Origin: Crossiella equi
GTDB lineage: Bacteria; Actinomycetota; Actinomycetes; Mycobacteriales; Pseudonocardiaceae
Length of the DNA: 64,000 nucleotides
Direction of reading: 5' to 3'
Assembly (NCBI RefSeq): GCF_017876755.1
Contig: NZ_JAGIOO010000001.1
Coordinates: forward strand, 6,185,786-6,249,785
Shown here piece after piece: positions 33,281-41,598 of the stretch; within the stretch, counting starts at the first letter, position 1; the number at the start of each line of letters is the position of its first letter. The notes beneath the pieces are model-generated. The model worked only from the letters and a program-made list of their open reading frames with translations, made no database searches and was not told the DNA's origin. A program made the position numbers and the translations under genes.

Positions 33281-34327
33281 CTACCTGCTGTTTCGCGCCC
33301 GCCGACGGACCTGGTCGAACCAGACCGCCAGGACGAGCACCGCGCCGATCGCCACCGGCTGCCAGAACTGCGGGACGTCGATGATCAGGAAGCCCTTCTT
33401 CAGCACGGCCGGGATGAACACCCCGATGACCGTGCCGATCACCGTGCCGACGCCGCCGAACAGGCTGGTGCCGCCCAGCACCACCGCCGCGATCGCGTTG
33501 AGGTTCTCCGTGGTGTGCCCACTGATCGTCGTCGTGCCGTAGTAGGCCAGCGACATGAAGCCCGCCAGACCGGACAGCACACCGACATAGGTGTAGACCA
33601 GCACCAGGTGCCGGTCGACCTTGATGCCGGAGCGCCGGGCGGCCTCCGGGTTCGAGCCGATCGCCAGGGTGTACCGGCCGAAGCGGGTGGTGGCCAGCAG
33701 CCAGGCGCCGATCGCGGTCACGACCACCGCGACGATCACGATGTTCGGGACGAAGCCGGTGGCGCCGAAGCCGAGCCAGTCGCGCAGCTGGGTGGGCACG
33801 GTGCGCACGTCCACGCCGTCGGTGAGCAGCTGGGCCGCGCCCAGGGCCGCGCCGAAGGAGCCGAGCGTGACGATCAGCGCCGGGATCTTGGCCTTGGCGA
33901 TGAGCAGCCCGTTGAGCAGGCCCCACGCCGCGCCGCCGACCAGCGTGACCAGGCAGCCGACCAGGATGACGTCCATGCCCGCGTTGGTCGCGTCGCCACC
34001 GGGGCTCATCGCCTCCATGGTCTGCGCGCCGACCACCCCGGCGAAGACCAGCACCGAGCCGACGGACAGGTCGATCCCGGCGGTGATGATCACGTAGGTC
34101 ATGCCGACCGCGAGCACCAGCAGCACCGAGGCCTCGATGAACAGCTGCTGGAAGTTGAACAGGGTGAGGAAGCTGTCCGGCCGCAGGGCGCTGAACACCA
34201 CCAGCAGCGCGAGCAGGACCAGTGCGATCCACAGGGTGTTGGCGCTGGCCAGCCGCTTGCCGAGCGGGCGCCTGCCCTCGTTGATGAAGTCGCCGTCGAC
34301 TGTGCCGGTCGCCGTGTTCTCGCTCAT
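33281..34327 (-). CDS. Sugar ABC transporter permease (RbsC/FrcC type)
   Basis: 348 aa with about ten hydrophobic segments. VLLVLAVGMTYVIITAGIDLSVGSVLVFAGVV and GLLNGLLIAKAKIPALIVTLGSFGA are RbsC-family hallmarks; GNPEAARRSGI-like text (GSNPEAARRSGIKVDR) is the coupling helix motif. The start ATGA overlaps the ATPase stop by 4 nt. It forms the channel of the importer with the single-domain ATPase. Confidence 0.93.
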   Translation of the reverse strand: MSENTATGTVDGDFINEGRRPLGKRLASANTLWIALVLLALLVVFSALRPDSFLTLFNFQQLFIEASVLLVLAVGMTYVIITAGIDLSVGSVLVFAGVVGAQTMEAMSPGGDATNAGMDVILVGCLVTLVGGAAWGLLNGLLIAKAKIPALIVTLGSFGAALGAAQLLTDGVDVRTVPTQLRDWLGFGATGFVPNIVIVAVVVTAIGAWLLATTRFGRYTLAIGSNPEAARRSGIKVDRHLVLVYTYVGVLSGLAGFMSLAYYGTTTISGHTTENLNAIAAVVLGGTSLFGGVGTVIGTVIGVFIPAVLKKGFLIIDVPQFWQPVAIGAVLVLAVWFDQVRRRARNSR

Positions 34328-35085
34328 GCCGCGTCCTCCTGCGTGAGCGCGCCGGTCATGGCGCCCACCAGCTCCTCCAGGGTGGTCGAGGCGGCCTCGA
34401 ACCGGGCCACCCGCTTGCCGAGCCGCAGCACCTCGATGCGGTCGCTGACCTTGAGCACCTCGGGCATGTTGTGGCTGATCAGCACGACCGCGATACCGGT
34501 GTCGCGGACCCGCCGGATCACGTCGAGCACGCGTTCCCGCTGCACCACGCCGAGCGCGGCGGTCGGCTCGTCCATGAAGACGAGCTTGCTGGCCCAGGCC
34601 ACCGAGCGGGCCACCGCGACGCTCTGCCGCTGACCTCCGGACAGCGAGCCGATGGGCACGTCCAGGCTCTGCAGGGACACGCCGAACTGCCGGAAGTGCC
34701 CGGCCGCCTGCTTGCGCATCTCCTTCTTGTCCAGCATGCCCAGCGCCCCGAGCAGGCCCTTGCGCTTGATCTCGCGGCCGAGGAACAGGTTGGCCGCCGG
34801 GTCCAGGTCGGGCGCGACGGCCAGGTCCTGGTAGACGGTCTCGATGCCCAGCTCGCGCGCGGTGGTCGGCGCGTCCAGGGTCACCTCGCGCCCGTCCAGC
34901 AGGATCTGCCCGCCGTCCGGCTGCTCGGCGCCGGACAGGCACTTGACCAGCGTGGACTTGCCCGCGCCGTTGTCCCCGATGAGCGAGACGACCTCGCCGG
35001 GGCGCAGCTCGAAGGAGGCGCCGCGCAGCGCCTCGACCGAGCCGTAGTGCTTGACCAGGTTTCGTGCTTCGAGCACGGGGGTCAT
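34324..35085 (-). CDS. Sugar ABC transporter ATP-binding protein (FrcA-like, single domain)
   Basis: 253 aa, one nucleotide-binding domain rather than the double domain of RbsA, as in the FrcBCA fructose/mannose/ribose importer. Walker A GDNGAGKST, signature LSGGQRQ, Walker B LVFMDEPTAALG, H-loop ISHN are intact. GGGAGGCC precedes the ATG, and the manA stop is 2 bp upstream. Energises the permease next to it. Confidence 0.93.
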   Translation of the reverse strand: MTPVLEARNLVKHYGSVEALRGASFELRPGEVVSLIGDNGAGKSTLVKCLSGAEQPDGGQILLDGREVTLDAPTTARELGIETVYQDLAVAPDLDPAANLFLGREIKRKGLLGALGMLDKKEMRKQAAGHFRQFGVSLQSLDVPIGSLSGGQRQSVAVARSVAWASKLVFMDEPTAALGVVQRERVLDVIRRVRDTGIAVVLISHNMPEVLKVSDRIEVLRLGKRVARFEAASTTLEELVGAMTGALTQEDAA

Positions 35086-35087
35086 GG

Positions 35088-36110
35088 TTAGTGGCCTCCC
35101 ACGATGGGCGGACGGCACCGGACGAGCACCAGGTCGCCGTCCACTCGGGACTCTCCGGCGGCGTGCGGCACGAGCGCGGTCTTGCCCTTGCCCAGCGCCA
35201 GCTCACCGCCGCTTGCGGTGGACAGGGTCCCGGCGCCGGACAGGGCGACCAGGACCGAGAAGCCGGGCTCCAGCTCCACGGGAGCCTCGGTGTGCACGCG
35301 GTCGGCGCGGAAGAAGGACCAGGACTGCTCACCGAGCAGGTCCACGGACGGGCCGCGCTGGTCCCGGGTGTGCCGGATGATGCCCTCCAGCCGGGCACCG
35401 GCCCAGCCGGAGCGGTCCACGCACTCCAGGGCGGTCTCGTAGCCGAGCCCGAGGTGCACCGAGGGGTCGCCCTCCTCGCTGAACCCGGTCCACTCCAGCA
35501 TCACCGAGAAGTCGGTGGGCTGCTGGAGCTCCACGATGAACACCCCGGCGCCGATCGCGTGCGGCAGGCCCGCGGGCACGAACACGGTGTCCCCGGCCTT
35601 GACCGGCACCTCGTTGAGCGCGCCGAGCATGGCGCCGCTGTCCTGGGTGGCCACCCAGTCGGCGACGACCTTCTCGTCGACACCCTCCTTGAAGCCGACG
35701 TAGACCACCGGGTTGGCGCCGGTGGTACCGACCACGACCCAGGCCTCGGTCTTGCCGTGGCGGCAGTTCAGGTGGCTGGCGGCGAAGGCGTTGGAGGGGT
35801 GGCAGTGCACGGGCAGCCGCTGCCCGGCGTCCAGGAGCTTGACCAGCAGCGCCGGGTCCGCACCGAACTCCGCGACGTGCTCGGCCCCCAGCCACGCCTC
35901 GGGCGCGGCGGCCACGGCCTCGCGCAGCAGCTCACCCCCGGGCAGCGCCGACAGGCCCGCGGTGTGCTGACCCCACAGCGTGGTGGTCGAGCCGACCCAG
36001 TCCTCGGGCCCCCACTCCTCGGCGTTGACGGCCCCGCGCAGCTCGGCGATCGCCGAGCCGCCCCGGTAGAACCGTTCGGGCTGGTTGGCATCCAGCAGGA
36101 CGGGCTTCAC
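35088..36110 (-). CDS. manA: Mannose-6-phosphate isomerase class I
   Basis: 340 aa. The Zn ligands are visible in LPVHCHPSNAFA (HxH), GKTEAWVV (Glu) and FVPAGLPHAIG (His). It interconverts mannose-6-phosphate and fructose-6-phosphate. The ATG overlaps the lacI stop (ATGA). Its position inside a sugar importer operon beside a GH92 alpha-mannosidase indicates a mannose catabolic role rather than only GDP-mannose supply. A hexokinase/mannokinase is not present in the window. Confidence 0.93.
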   Translation of the reverse strand: MKPVLLDANQPERFYRGGSAIAELRGAVNAEEWGPEDWVGSTTTLWGQHTAGLSALPGGELLREAVAAAPEAWLGAEHVAEFGADPALLVKLLDAGQRLPVHCHPSNAFAASHLNCRHGKTEAWVVVGTTGANPVVYVGFKEGVDEKVVADWVATQDSGAMLGALNEVPVKAGDTVFVPAGLPHAIGAGVFIVELQQPTDFSVMLEWTGFSEEGDPSVHLGLGYETALECVDRSGWAGARLEGIIRHTRDQRGPSVDLLGEQSWSFFRADRVHTEAPVELEPGFSVLVALSGAGTLSTASGGELALGKGKTALVPHAAGESRVDGDLVLVRCRPPIVGGH

Positions 36111-37111
36111 AGTCGGTGCCCAACCTCTCCTGATCCACGTGCGACGAGCCGCGCCGGGAGCACAACCCGGCGCGGTGGTGAGTTGTCACCGTCGAGCCGG
36201 GCGAACAGCAGTTCGGCCGCGGCCCTTCCGAGCAGGGCGACGTCGTGGGCCACCACCGTGACCGGCGGGGACAGCAGGTCGGCCAGCTCGAAGTCGTCGA
36301 AGCCCACCAGGGCGGGGCGGTGCGGCCGGGTGGCGAAGGCGCGCAGCAGCAGGACGGTGATGCGGTTGTTGCCCGAGACCACGGCGGTGGCCGGGTTGCG
36401 CCCGTCCAGCAGCCTGCGCAGCGCGTGCGCCACGCTCTGCTCGTCGTGCGGGCCCATGACCACCAGGTCCTCGGGGTACTGCAGGCCCGAGCGGGCACAG
36501 CCCTCGCGGAAGCCGCGCAGGCGTTCGGCCGCGGTGAAGATGTCCGGGGCGTCGCCCAGGAAGGCGATGCGCCGGTGGCCCTGTTCGGCCAGGTGGCGCA
36601 CGGCCTCGGCCGCGCCGCCGATGTTGTCCACCAGCACGGTGTCGGCCACGACGTCGCCCGCCGGGCGGTCCAGGAACACCACGGGCATGCCCGCGCGCAT
36701 CTCCGGCACCAGGTAGCCGTGCTGCATGCCCGCGGGCACCACGAGCAGGCCGTCCACCCGGCGCGCGCAGAACTCCAGTGCCAGCTCGCGCTCCCGGCCG
36801 GGGTCCTCGTCGGAGGAACCGGTCAGCACCTGCCTGCCGTGCGCCCTGGCCACCTCCTCCACCGCGCGGGTGAGCTGGGAGTAGAAGGGGTTGGCGACGT
36901 CCTCGAGGATCAGGCCGAGCGTGCCGGTCGAGGACCCGCGGCGCAGGTTGCGCGCGGAGAGGTTGCGGCGGAAGCCGAGCTGGTCGATGGCGGCCAGCAC
37001 CCGTTCGGCGGTCGCCGGATGGACTCCCGGCTCGTCGTTGACGACCCGGGACACCGTCTTGATGCTCACGCCGGCCAGGCGGGCCACATCACTCATGGTG
37101 GCGCGGCGCAC
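36107..37111 (-). CDS. LacI-family repressor of the mannose locus
   Basis: About 334 aa. HTH TMSDVARLAGVSIKTVSRVVNDEPGVHPATAERV, hinge LSARNLRRGSSTGTLGLI, and a ribose-binding-like ligand domain. The GTG at 37111 is chosen because GAAGGAG lies 9 bp before it; the longer ATG at 37141 would place the operator inside the coding region. A near-consensus operator abuts the ribosome site, which supports autoregulation. Operators of the same sequence class occur before GH92 and before the MalE-like gene at 49.9 kb, so it probably has at least three targets. Confidence 0.9.
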   Translation of the reverse strand: MRRATMSDVARLAGVSIKTVSRVVNDEPGVHPATAERVLAAIDQLGFRRNLSARNLRRGSSTGTLGLILEDVANPFYSQLTRAVEEVARAHGRQVLTGSSDEDPGRERELALEFCARRVDGLLVVPAGMQHGYLVPEMRAGMPVVFLDRPAGDVVADTVLVDNIGGAAEAVRHLAEQGHRRIAFLGDAPDIFTAAERLRGFREGCARSGLQYPEDLVVMGPHDEQSVAHALRRLLDGRNPATAVVSGNNRITVLLLRAFATRPHRPALVGFDDFELADLLSPPVTVVAHDVALLGRAAAELLFARLDGDNSPPRRVVLPARLVARGSGEVGHRL

Positions 37112-37126
37112 GCGGCGGGCTCCTTC

Positions 37127-37140
37127 GGACAACGTTGTCA
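37127..37140. promoter_or_regulatory. LacI operator at its own gene
   Basis: GGACAACGTTGTCA contains the perfect 12-bp palindrome GACAACGTTGTC and matches TGNNANCGNTNNCA except for the first base. It directly adjoins the lacI ribosome site. Confidence 0.7.
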
Positions 37141-37175
37141 TTTGAGGCCGGATTCCACCCCGTACCGATGGGCCT

Positions 37176-37189
37176 TGTCAACGGTGTCA
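37176..37189. promoter_or_regulatory. LacI operator in the lacI/GH92 divergent region
   Basis: TGTCAACGGTGTCA fits TGNNANCGNTNNCA exactly and differs from the site at 49909-49922 by one base. It is centred about 71 bp upstream of lacI and about 195 bp upstream of the GH92 start. Confidence 0.65.
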
Positions 37190-37317
37190 GCCGGGTTCGT
37201 TACGCCATTCCGGCATCTCAATCGGTTCACCTGGCTGGCTGAACACGGACAACCCACCATCGGCGCTTGACGCTCACCTCTCCAGGTCAGCAGGGTGACC
37301 TGCGGGGTCGTGCCATC

Positions 37318-37331
37318 CGACAAGGTTGTCA
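37318..37331. promoter_or_regulatory. Weaker LacI-type site near the GH92 start
   Basis: CGACAAGGTTGTCA has the same inverted arms (GACAA/TTGTC) as the autoregulatory site with the central CG changed to GG. It lies 46-59 bp before the GH92 ATG, a good position for repression. Confidence 0.45.
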
Positions 37332-37376
37332 GGTGGGCCTGGCGACGTGGCCGGTCCCCGGGAAGGCGACCACGAG

Positions 37377-40300
37377 ATGACCGCTCGAAGTCGTACTCCG
37401 CGCCTGGGCGCGGCTCTGCTGGGACTCACCCTGACCGTGTCCGTGGCCGCCGCGCCGATCGCGCAGGCGGCACCGGAGGACCTCGCGGCCTGGGTGAACC
37501 CGTTCGTCGGCACCAAGCCCGGCGGGCCCGACCACGGCACCGGCGGCGGTGCGGGCAACAACTTCCCCGGGGCGGTCGTGCCGTTCGGCATGATGCAGTG
37601 GAGCCCGGACACGGTGACCCACCAGCACGGCGGCTACTTCTACGACGACAACCGGATCAAGGGCTTCAGCCTCACCCACCTGTCCGGCGCGGGCTGCTCG
37701 ACCTACCAGGACATCCCGATCATGCCGATCGTCGGCGAGGTCACCACCTCGCCCGCGACCGACCCGGGCCGCTACGTCTCCACCTTCTCCCACACCAACG
37801 AGAAGGCCAGCCCCGGCCGGTACGAGGTCAAGCTGGACTCCGGGGCCAAGGTGGAGCTGACCGCCACCCAGCGCACGGGCCTGGGCCGCGTGACCTTCCC
37901 CGAGGGCCGCCCGGCCACGATCCTGGTCAACTCCTCCGGCTCCATCGCGGGCGCCGACGACGCCGAGACGGTCATCGGCACCGACTCGATCAGTGGCTGG
38001 GCCAGCAGTGGCCGGTTCTGCTCGGCCAAGAACAACAAGTACCGCGTGTACTACCACGTGCAGTTCGACCGCCCGTTCGCCTCGGTGGGCACCTGGAAGG
38101 ACGGCTCGGTCAGCCCCGGCCAGACCCGCGAGCGCGGCGGCTCCAAGGCCAAGGTCGACCTGGACGCCGTGGACGCGCCCAAGGCCACCGCGGACAAGGG
38201 CAAGCGCGCCGCGCCGAAGGCCACGGGGCCGCTGGACACCACGGTGTCCGGGCCGGGCAGCGGCGGGTTCGTCACCTTCGACCCCTTCGACGGCGAGACC
38301 GTGCAGATGCGGGTCGGCCTGTCCTTCGTCTCCGTCGACGGGGCGAAGAACAACCTGGTCGCGGAGAACCTCGGCACCGGGTTCGACGCCATGGCCGCGG
38401 CCGCCCGCGCGCAGTGGAACGAGCGGCTGAACACGATCCGGGTCACCGGTGGCACGGACGCGCAGCGCACCACCTTCTACACCGCGCTCTACCACTCCCT
38501 GGTCCAGCCCAACGTCTTCTCCGACGCCGACGGCCGCTACATCGGCTTCGACGGGCGAATCCACTCCGCTGAACCAGGTCACGCGACCTACACCAACCTC
38601 TCCGGCTGGGACATCTACCGCTCGGAGATCCAGCTGCTGTCGGTGATCGCGCCCGCCGAGGCCTCCGACATCTCCCGGTCGATGATCGCCTTCGCCGAGC
38701 AGGGCGGCTCGTGGGACCGCTGGACGGTGGCCAACAGCTACTCGGGCGTGATGGTCGGCGACCCGTACCACATCATGGTCGCCGCCTCCTACGCCTTCGG
38801 CGCCAAGGACTTCGACGCGCGCAAGGCACTGCTGCTGATGATCCGGGGCGCCACGCAGAAGACCCAGGGCTACGAGGAGCGGCCGGGCCTGGAGGAGTTC
38901 CTCAAGCTGGGCTACGTGCCGCTGGGCACGCCCGGCGCCTGGGGCCCGCCCGCGACCACGCTGGAGTACACCAGCGCGGACTTCGCCATCGCCGACCTGG
39001 CCCGCAGGCTCGGCGACAGCGCCACCTGGCAGACCTTCAGCAAGCGCTCGCAGTACTGGCAGAACCTGTTCAACTCCGAGACCGGCTACATCCAGCCCCG
39101 CCTCCGGGACGGCTCCTTCCTCACCCCGTTCAACCCCGGGGAGTCCAACAACTGGGTGGAGGGCAACGCCGCGCAGTACACCTGGATGGTGCCGCACAAC
39201 GCGGCCGGGCTGATCACCGCCATGGGCGGCAACGAGAACGTGGTCAAGCGCCTGGACAACTTCTTCACCAAGCTCAACGCGGGCCCGAACGAGCCGTACG
39301 CCTTCCTGGGCAACGAGCCGATCATGCACGCCCCCTGGCTGTACAACTTCGCCGGTGCCCCGCACCGCACGCAGGAGGTCACCCGGCGCGCGGTCAACGA
39401 CCTGTTCGGCCCTGGTCCGAACGGGCTGATGGGCAATGACGACCTCGGCCAGATGTCCTCCTGGTACGTCTGGGCGGCCATGGGCATGTACCCGGTGCTG
39501 CCCGGCCGGGCCGAGCTGGTGCTGAACAGCCCGCTGTTCCCCGAGATCACCGTGCAGCGGCCCGGCGGCAGCACCTGGGTGATCAAGGCGCCCGGCGCGG
39601 CGGCGAAGAACCAGTACGTCAGCGGTGTGAAGGTCAACGGGCGCACGCTCAACAACACCTGGCTGCCCGAGTCCTTTGTGGAACGTGGCGGCACGGTGGA
39701 GTTCGCGTTGCAGAGCACGCCGAACACCACCTGGGGCGGCAAGCCGGAGAACGCGCCGCCGTCCTTCCGCGAGGGCGAGACCGGTCAGCGCGGCTTGGTC
39801 AGCCCGGGTCGCCAGGTGATCGCGCCCGGCGGCAGCGGCACGGTCACGGTGAGCGGGCAGGACTTCTCCGGCAAGGGCGCGAAGATCCGCTGGTCCGCGC
39901 AGCCGCCGAACGGGGTCACGCTGACCCCGGCCAGCGGCGAGCTGGTCCTGCCCACCGGCGGGACGGCCTCGGTGGACGTGGCCGTCAAGGTGGCGGAGGG
40001 GCAGCCCGAGGGGCTGGTGCGCATCCCGGTGACCTTCACCGGGGACGGCGGGTCGAACCTGGCGCCCGCGGCCGCGCAGGTGCTCGTCACCCAGCCCAAC
40101 AGCATCCGGGCGGCCTACAACAACGCGGGCACCTCGCCGGATGACGACCCGTCCTCGGGCGACATCGACGGCGGCGGGTGGAGCCTGTCCCGCAACGCCC
40201 TGGCCAACGTCGGCGTCCGTCCTGGTGGGACGGTCACTGTGGACGGTCTGGCACACCGCTGGCCGGACGTGCCCAAGGGTGAGCCGGACAACGCCACCCC

Positions 40301-40655
40301 GCTGGGGCAGACGGTGAACCTGGCCGCACCGCAGGGCGCGACCAAGGTGGCACTGCTGGGCCTGGCCACCAACGGCAAGGCCACGGCGAAGCTGCGGCTG
40401 AACTACGACGACGGCACCAGCTCCGAGGCGCAGTTCGGCTTCAACGACTGGGCCGAGAGCGCGCTGGACTTCGGCAACCGCAACGTGGTGACCATGGCCT
40501 ACCGCAACGCCAGGGACGGCCAGCAGTCACTGACCGTGCGCCTGTTCGCCACCCCGCCGCTCCCGGTGGAGGCGGGCAAGCAGCTGGTGAGTGTGACTTT
40601 GCCACGAACTGCCGAAGGTGGTTTGTTGCACGTTTTCACTGTCACCGCAGGGTAA
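37377..40655 (+). CDS. Secreted GH92 alpha-mannosidase with C-terminal accessory domains
   Basis: 1092 aa. Signal peptide ending near AQAA. The GH92 N-domain begins VNPFVGTKPGGPDHGTGGGAGNNFPGAVVPFGMMQWSPDT. The catalytic barrel has HLSGAGC, WDIYRSE, the general-acid Glu in NNWVEGNAAQYTW, and the catalytic Asp pair in GNDDLGQMSSWYVWAAMGMYPV. After about residue 790 an Ig-like NEW3-type region and a beta-sandwich resembling carbohydrate-binding modules follow. It should release mannose from N-glycans or mannan by calcium-dependent inversion. Divergent from the mannose importer and flanked by LacI operators. ATG 37377 chosen for the signal peptide. Confidence 0.93.
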   Translation: MTARSRTPRLGAALLGLTLTVSVAAAPIAQAAPEDLAAWVNPFVGTKPGGPDHGTGGGAGNNFPGAVVPFGMMQWSPDTVTHQHGGYFYDDNRIKGFSLTHLSGAGCSTYQDIPIMPIVGEVTTSPATDPGRYVSTFSHTNEKASPGRYEVKLDSGAKVELTATQRTGLGRVTFPEGRPATILVNSSGSIAGADDAETVIGTDSISGWASSGRFCSAKNNKYRVYYHVQFDRPFASVGTWKDGSVSPGQTRERGGSKAKVDLDAVDAPKATADKGKRAAPKATGPLDTTVSGPGSGGFVTFDPFDGETVQMRVGLSFVSVDGAKNNLVAENLGTGFDAMAAAARAQWNERLNTIRVTGGTDAQRTTFYTALYHSLVQPNVFSDADGRYIGFDGRIHSAEPGHATYTNLSGWDIYRSEIQLLSVIAPAEASDISRSMIAFAEQGGSWDRWTVANSYSGVMVGDPYHIMVAASYAFGAKDFDARKALLLMIRGATQKTQGYEERPGLEEFLKLGYVPLGTPGAWGPPATTLEYTSADFAIADLARRLGDSATWQTFSKRSQYWQNLFNSETGYIQPRLRDGSFLTPFNPGESNNWVEGNAAQYTWMVPHNAAGLITAMGGNENVVKRLDNFFTKLNAGPNEPYAFLGNEPIMHAPWLYNFAGAPHRTQEVTRRAVNDLFGPGPNGLMGNDDLGQMSSWYVWAAMGMYPVLPGRAELVLNSPLFPEITVQRPGGSTWVIKAPGAAAKNQYVSGVKVNGRTLNNTWLPESFVERGGTVEFALQSTPNTTWGGKPENAPPSFREGETGQRGLVSPGRQVIAPGGSGTVTVSGQDFSGKGAKIRWSAQPPNGVTLTPASGELVLPTGGTASVDVAVKVAEGQPEGLVRIPVTFTGDGGSNLAPAAAQVLVTQPNSIRAAYNNAGTSPDDDPSSGDIDGGGWSLSRNALANVGVRPGGTVTVDGLAHRWPDVPKGEPDNATPLGQTVNLAAPQGATKVALLGLATNGKATAKLRLNYDDGTSSEAQFGFNDWAESALDFGNRNVVTMAYRNARDGQQSLTVRLFATPPLPVEAGKQLVSVTLPRTAEGGLLHVFTVTAG

Positions 40656-40691
40656 TTCGTGAGGTGAACGAAGGATGACCGCCGGGTGACG

Positions 40692-40726
40692 TCGGGGGGT
40701 GGGGCTGAGTGCGCTCCACCCCCCGA
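40692..40726. terminator. Strong hairpin after the GH92 gene
   Basis: TCGGGGGGTGGGGC pairs with GCTCCACCCCCCGA (13 of 14 bp, loop 7) 37 bp after the GH92 stop. No U-tract. Confidence 0.7.
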
Positions 40727-40842
40727 TGTCAACCTACGAAGAGCCCTAACGAGACGTGAATCTGTTGACTAGTTTCTTCCCTGTACCTGCTGCGGAACGC
40801 GCGGCCAGGGGGCACAGACGCCCGTAGCAGCTACCACGAGCT

Positions 40843-40888
40843 GCGGGCCGGGCCGGTCAACTATGGCGGCGGGATCGGCCCGGCCCGC
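40843..40888. terminator. 13-bp hairpin downstream of the DUF11 gene
   Basis: GCGGGCCGGGCCG (40843-40855) pairs perfectly with 40876-40888. It lies 48 bp beyond the stop of the minus-strand DUF11 gene. The rest of 40656-40935 holds no gene that I can support. Confidence 0.6.
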
Positions 40889-40935
40889 ACCCTAAAGTCG
40901 CTGATGTGGCGCAACTGTCTCGTGGTGTCCCCAAC

Positions 40936-41427
40936 TCATGTGCAGAGCACCAGCAGTGGTGTCACGACCGTGCAGGTGGCCGAGTCGGAGTTGTTGCCCG
41001 GGTTGGGATCCGTCGGGCTTGACGAGCTCAGCGAGACCGTCACCTTCTTGCCCACGCCAATGCTGAGCAGGCTCAACGGCACCCGGAAGGTCACCTCGTC
41101 CGAGGCGCCCGCGGCCAGGCTGCCGCCGCCGCAGGTGACTGTCTGCCCGGCGATCGTGCAGCCCGGGTCGGCCTGGCTGGCGGTCAGGCCCGAGGGCAGC
41201 GTGGCCTTGACCACCACTCCGCTCGCGGTGCCCGGCCCGAGGTTGCTCGCCTTGACGGTGTACTCGATCGCCGGGATCAGCACACCGAGGATCGGGTTGG
41301 TCGACAACGAGATCTTGATGTCCGGCCCGGCGGCGGGAGCGGCGGACGCCGAGGGGGCGAGGGCACCGGCGAGGCCGGCGACGGTGAGCGCGCAGGCGGC
41401 GGCCTTCGCGGTCGTGGAGAAGCGCAT
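40936..41427 (-). CDS. Secreted DUF11-like repeat protein
   Basis: 163 aa. Signal peptide (AKAAACALTVAGLAGALAPSASA) then one DUF11/CARDB-like beta-sandwich: DIKISLSTNPILGVLIPAIEYTVKASNLGPGTASGVVVKATLP, with DPGCTIAGQTVTC likely disulphide-bonded and SPTDPNPGNNSDSATCTV at the end. Such domains occur in cell-surface or envelope proteins. AAGGGA precedes the ATG. It stands alone and is probably exported. No sorting signal is present. Confidence 0.75.
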   Translation of the reverse strand: MRFSTTAKAAACALTVAGLAGALAPSASAAPAAGPDIKISLSTNPILGVLIPAIEYTVKASNLGPGTASGVVVKATLPSGLTASQADPGCTIAGQTVTCGGGSLAAGASDEVTFRVPLSLLSIGVGKKVTVSLSSSSPTDPNPGNNSDSATCTVVTPLLVLCT

Positions 41428-41598
41428 GTCATCCCTTGTGGTTGAGAGCGGGCAGGGTTGTCCGCACCGACCGCGCCGGACCGCGGTGCGCGTCGTGGTG
41501 ACACCGCGTGGTTGGACGTGTTCACTCTGCGGCCGGACAAATCGGCTCACAAGAGGCCATCCGGCCGTCAGCCCAGCGCCCGCTCGGGTGCGGGCACC

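Noticed and set aside
40656-40935. Small gene between GH92 and the DUF11 gene
   Set aside because: Only two strong hairpins and no frame with a start and ribosome site.
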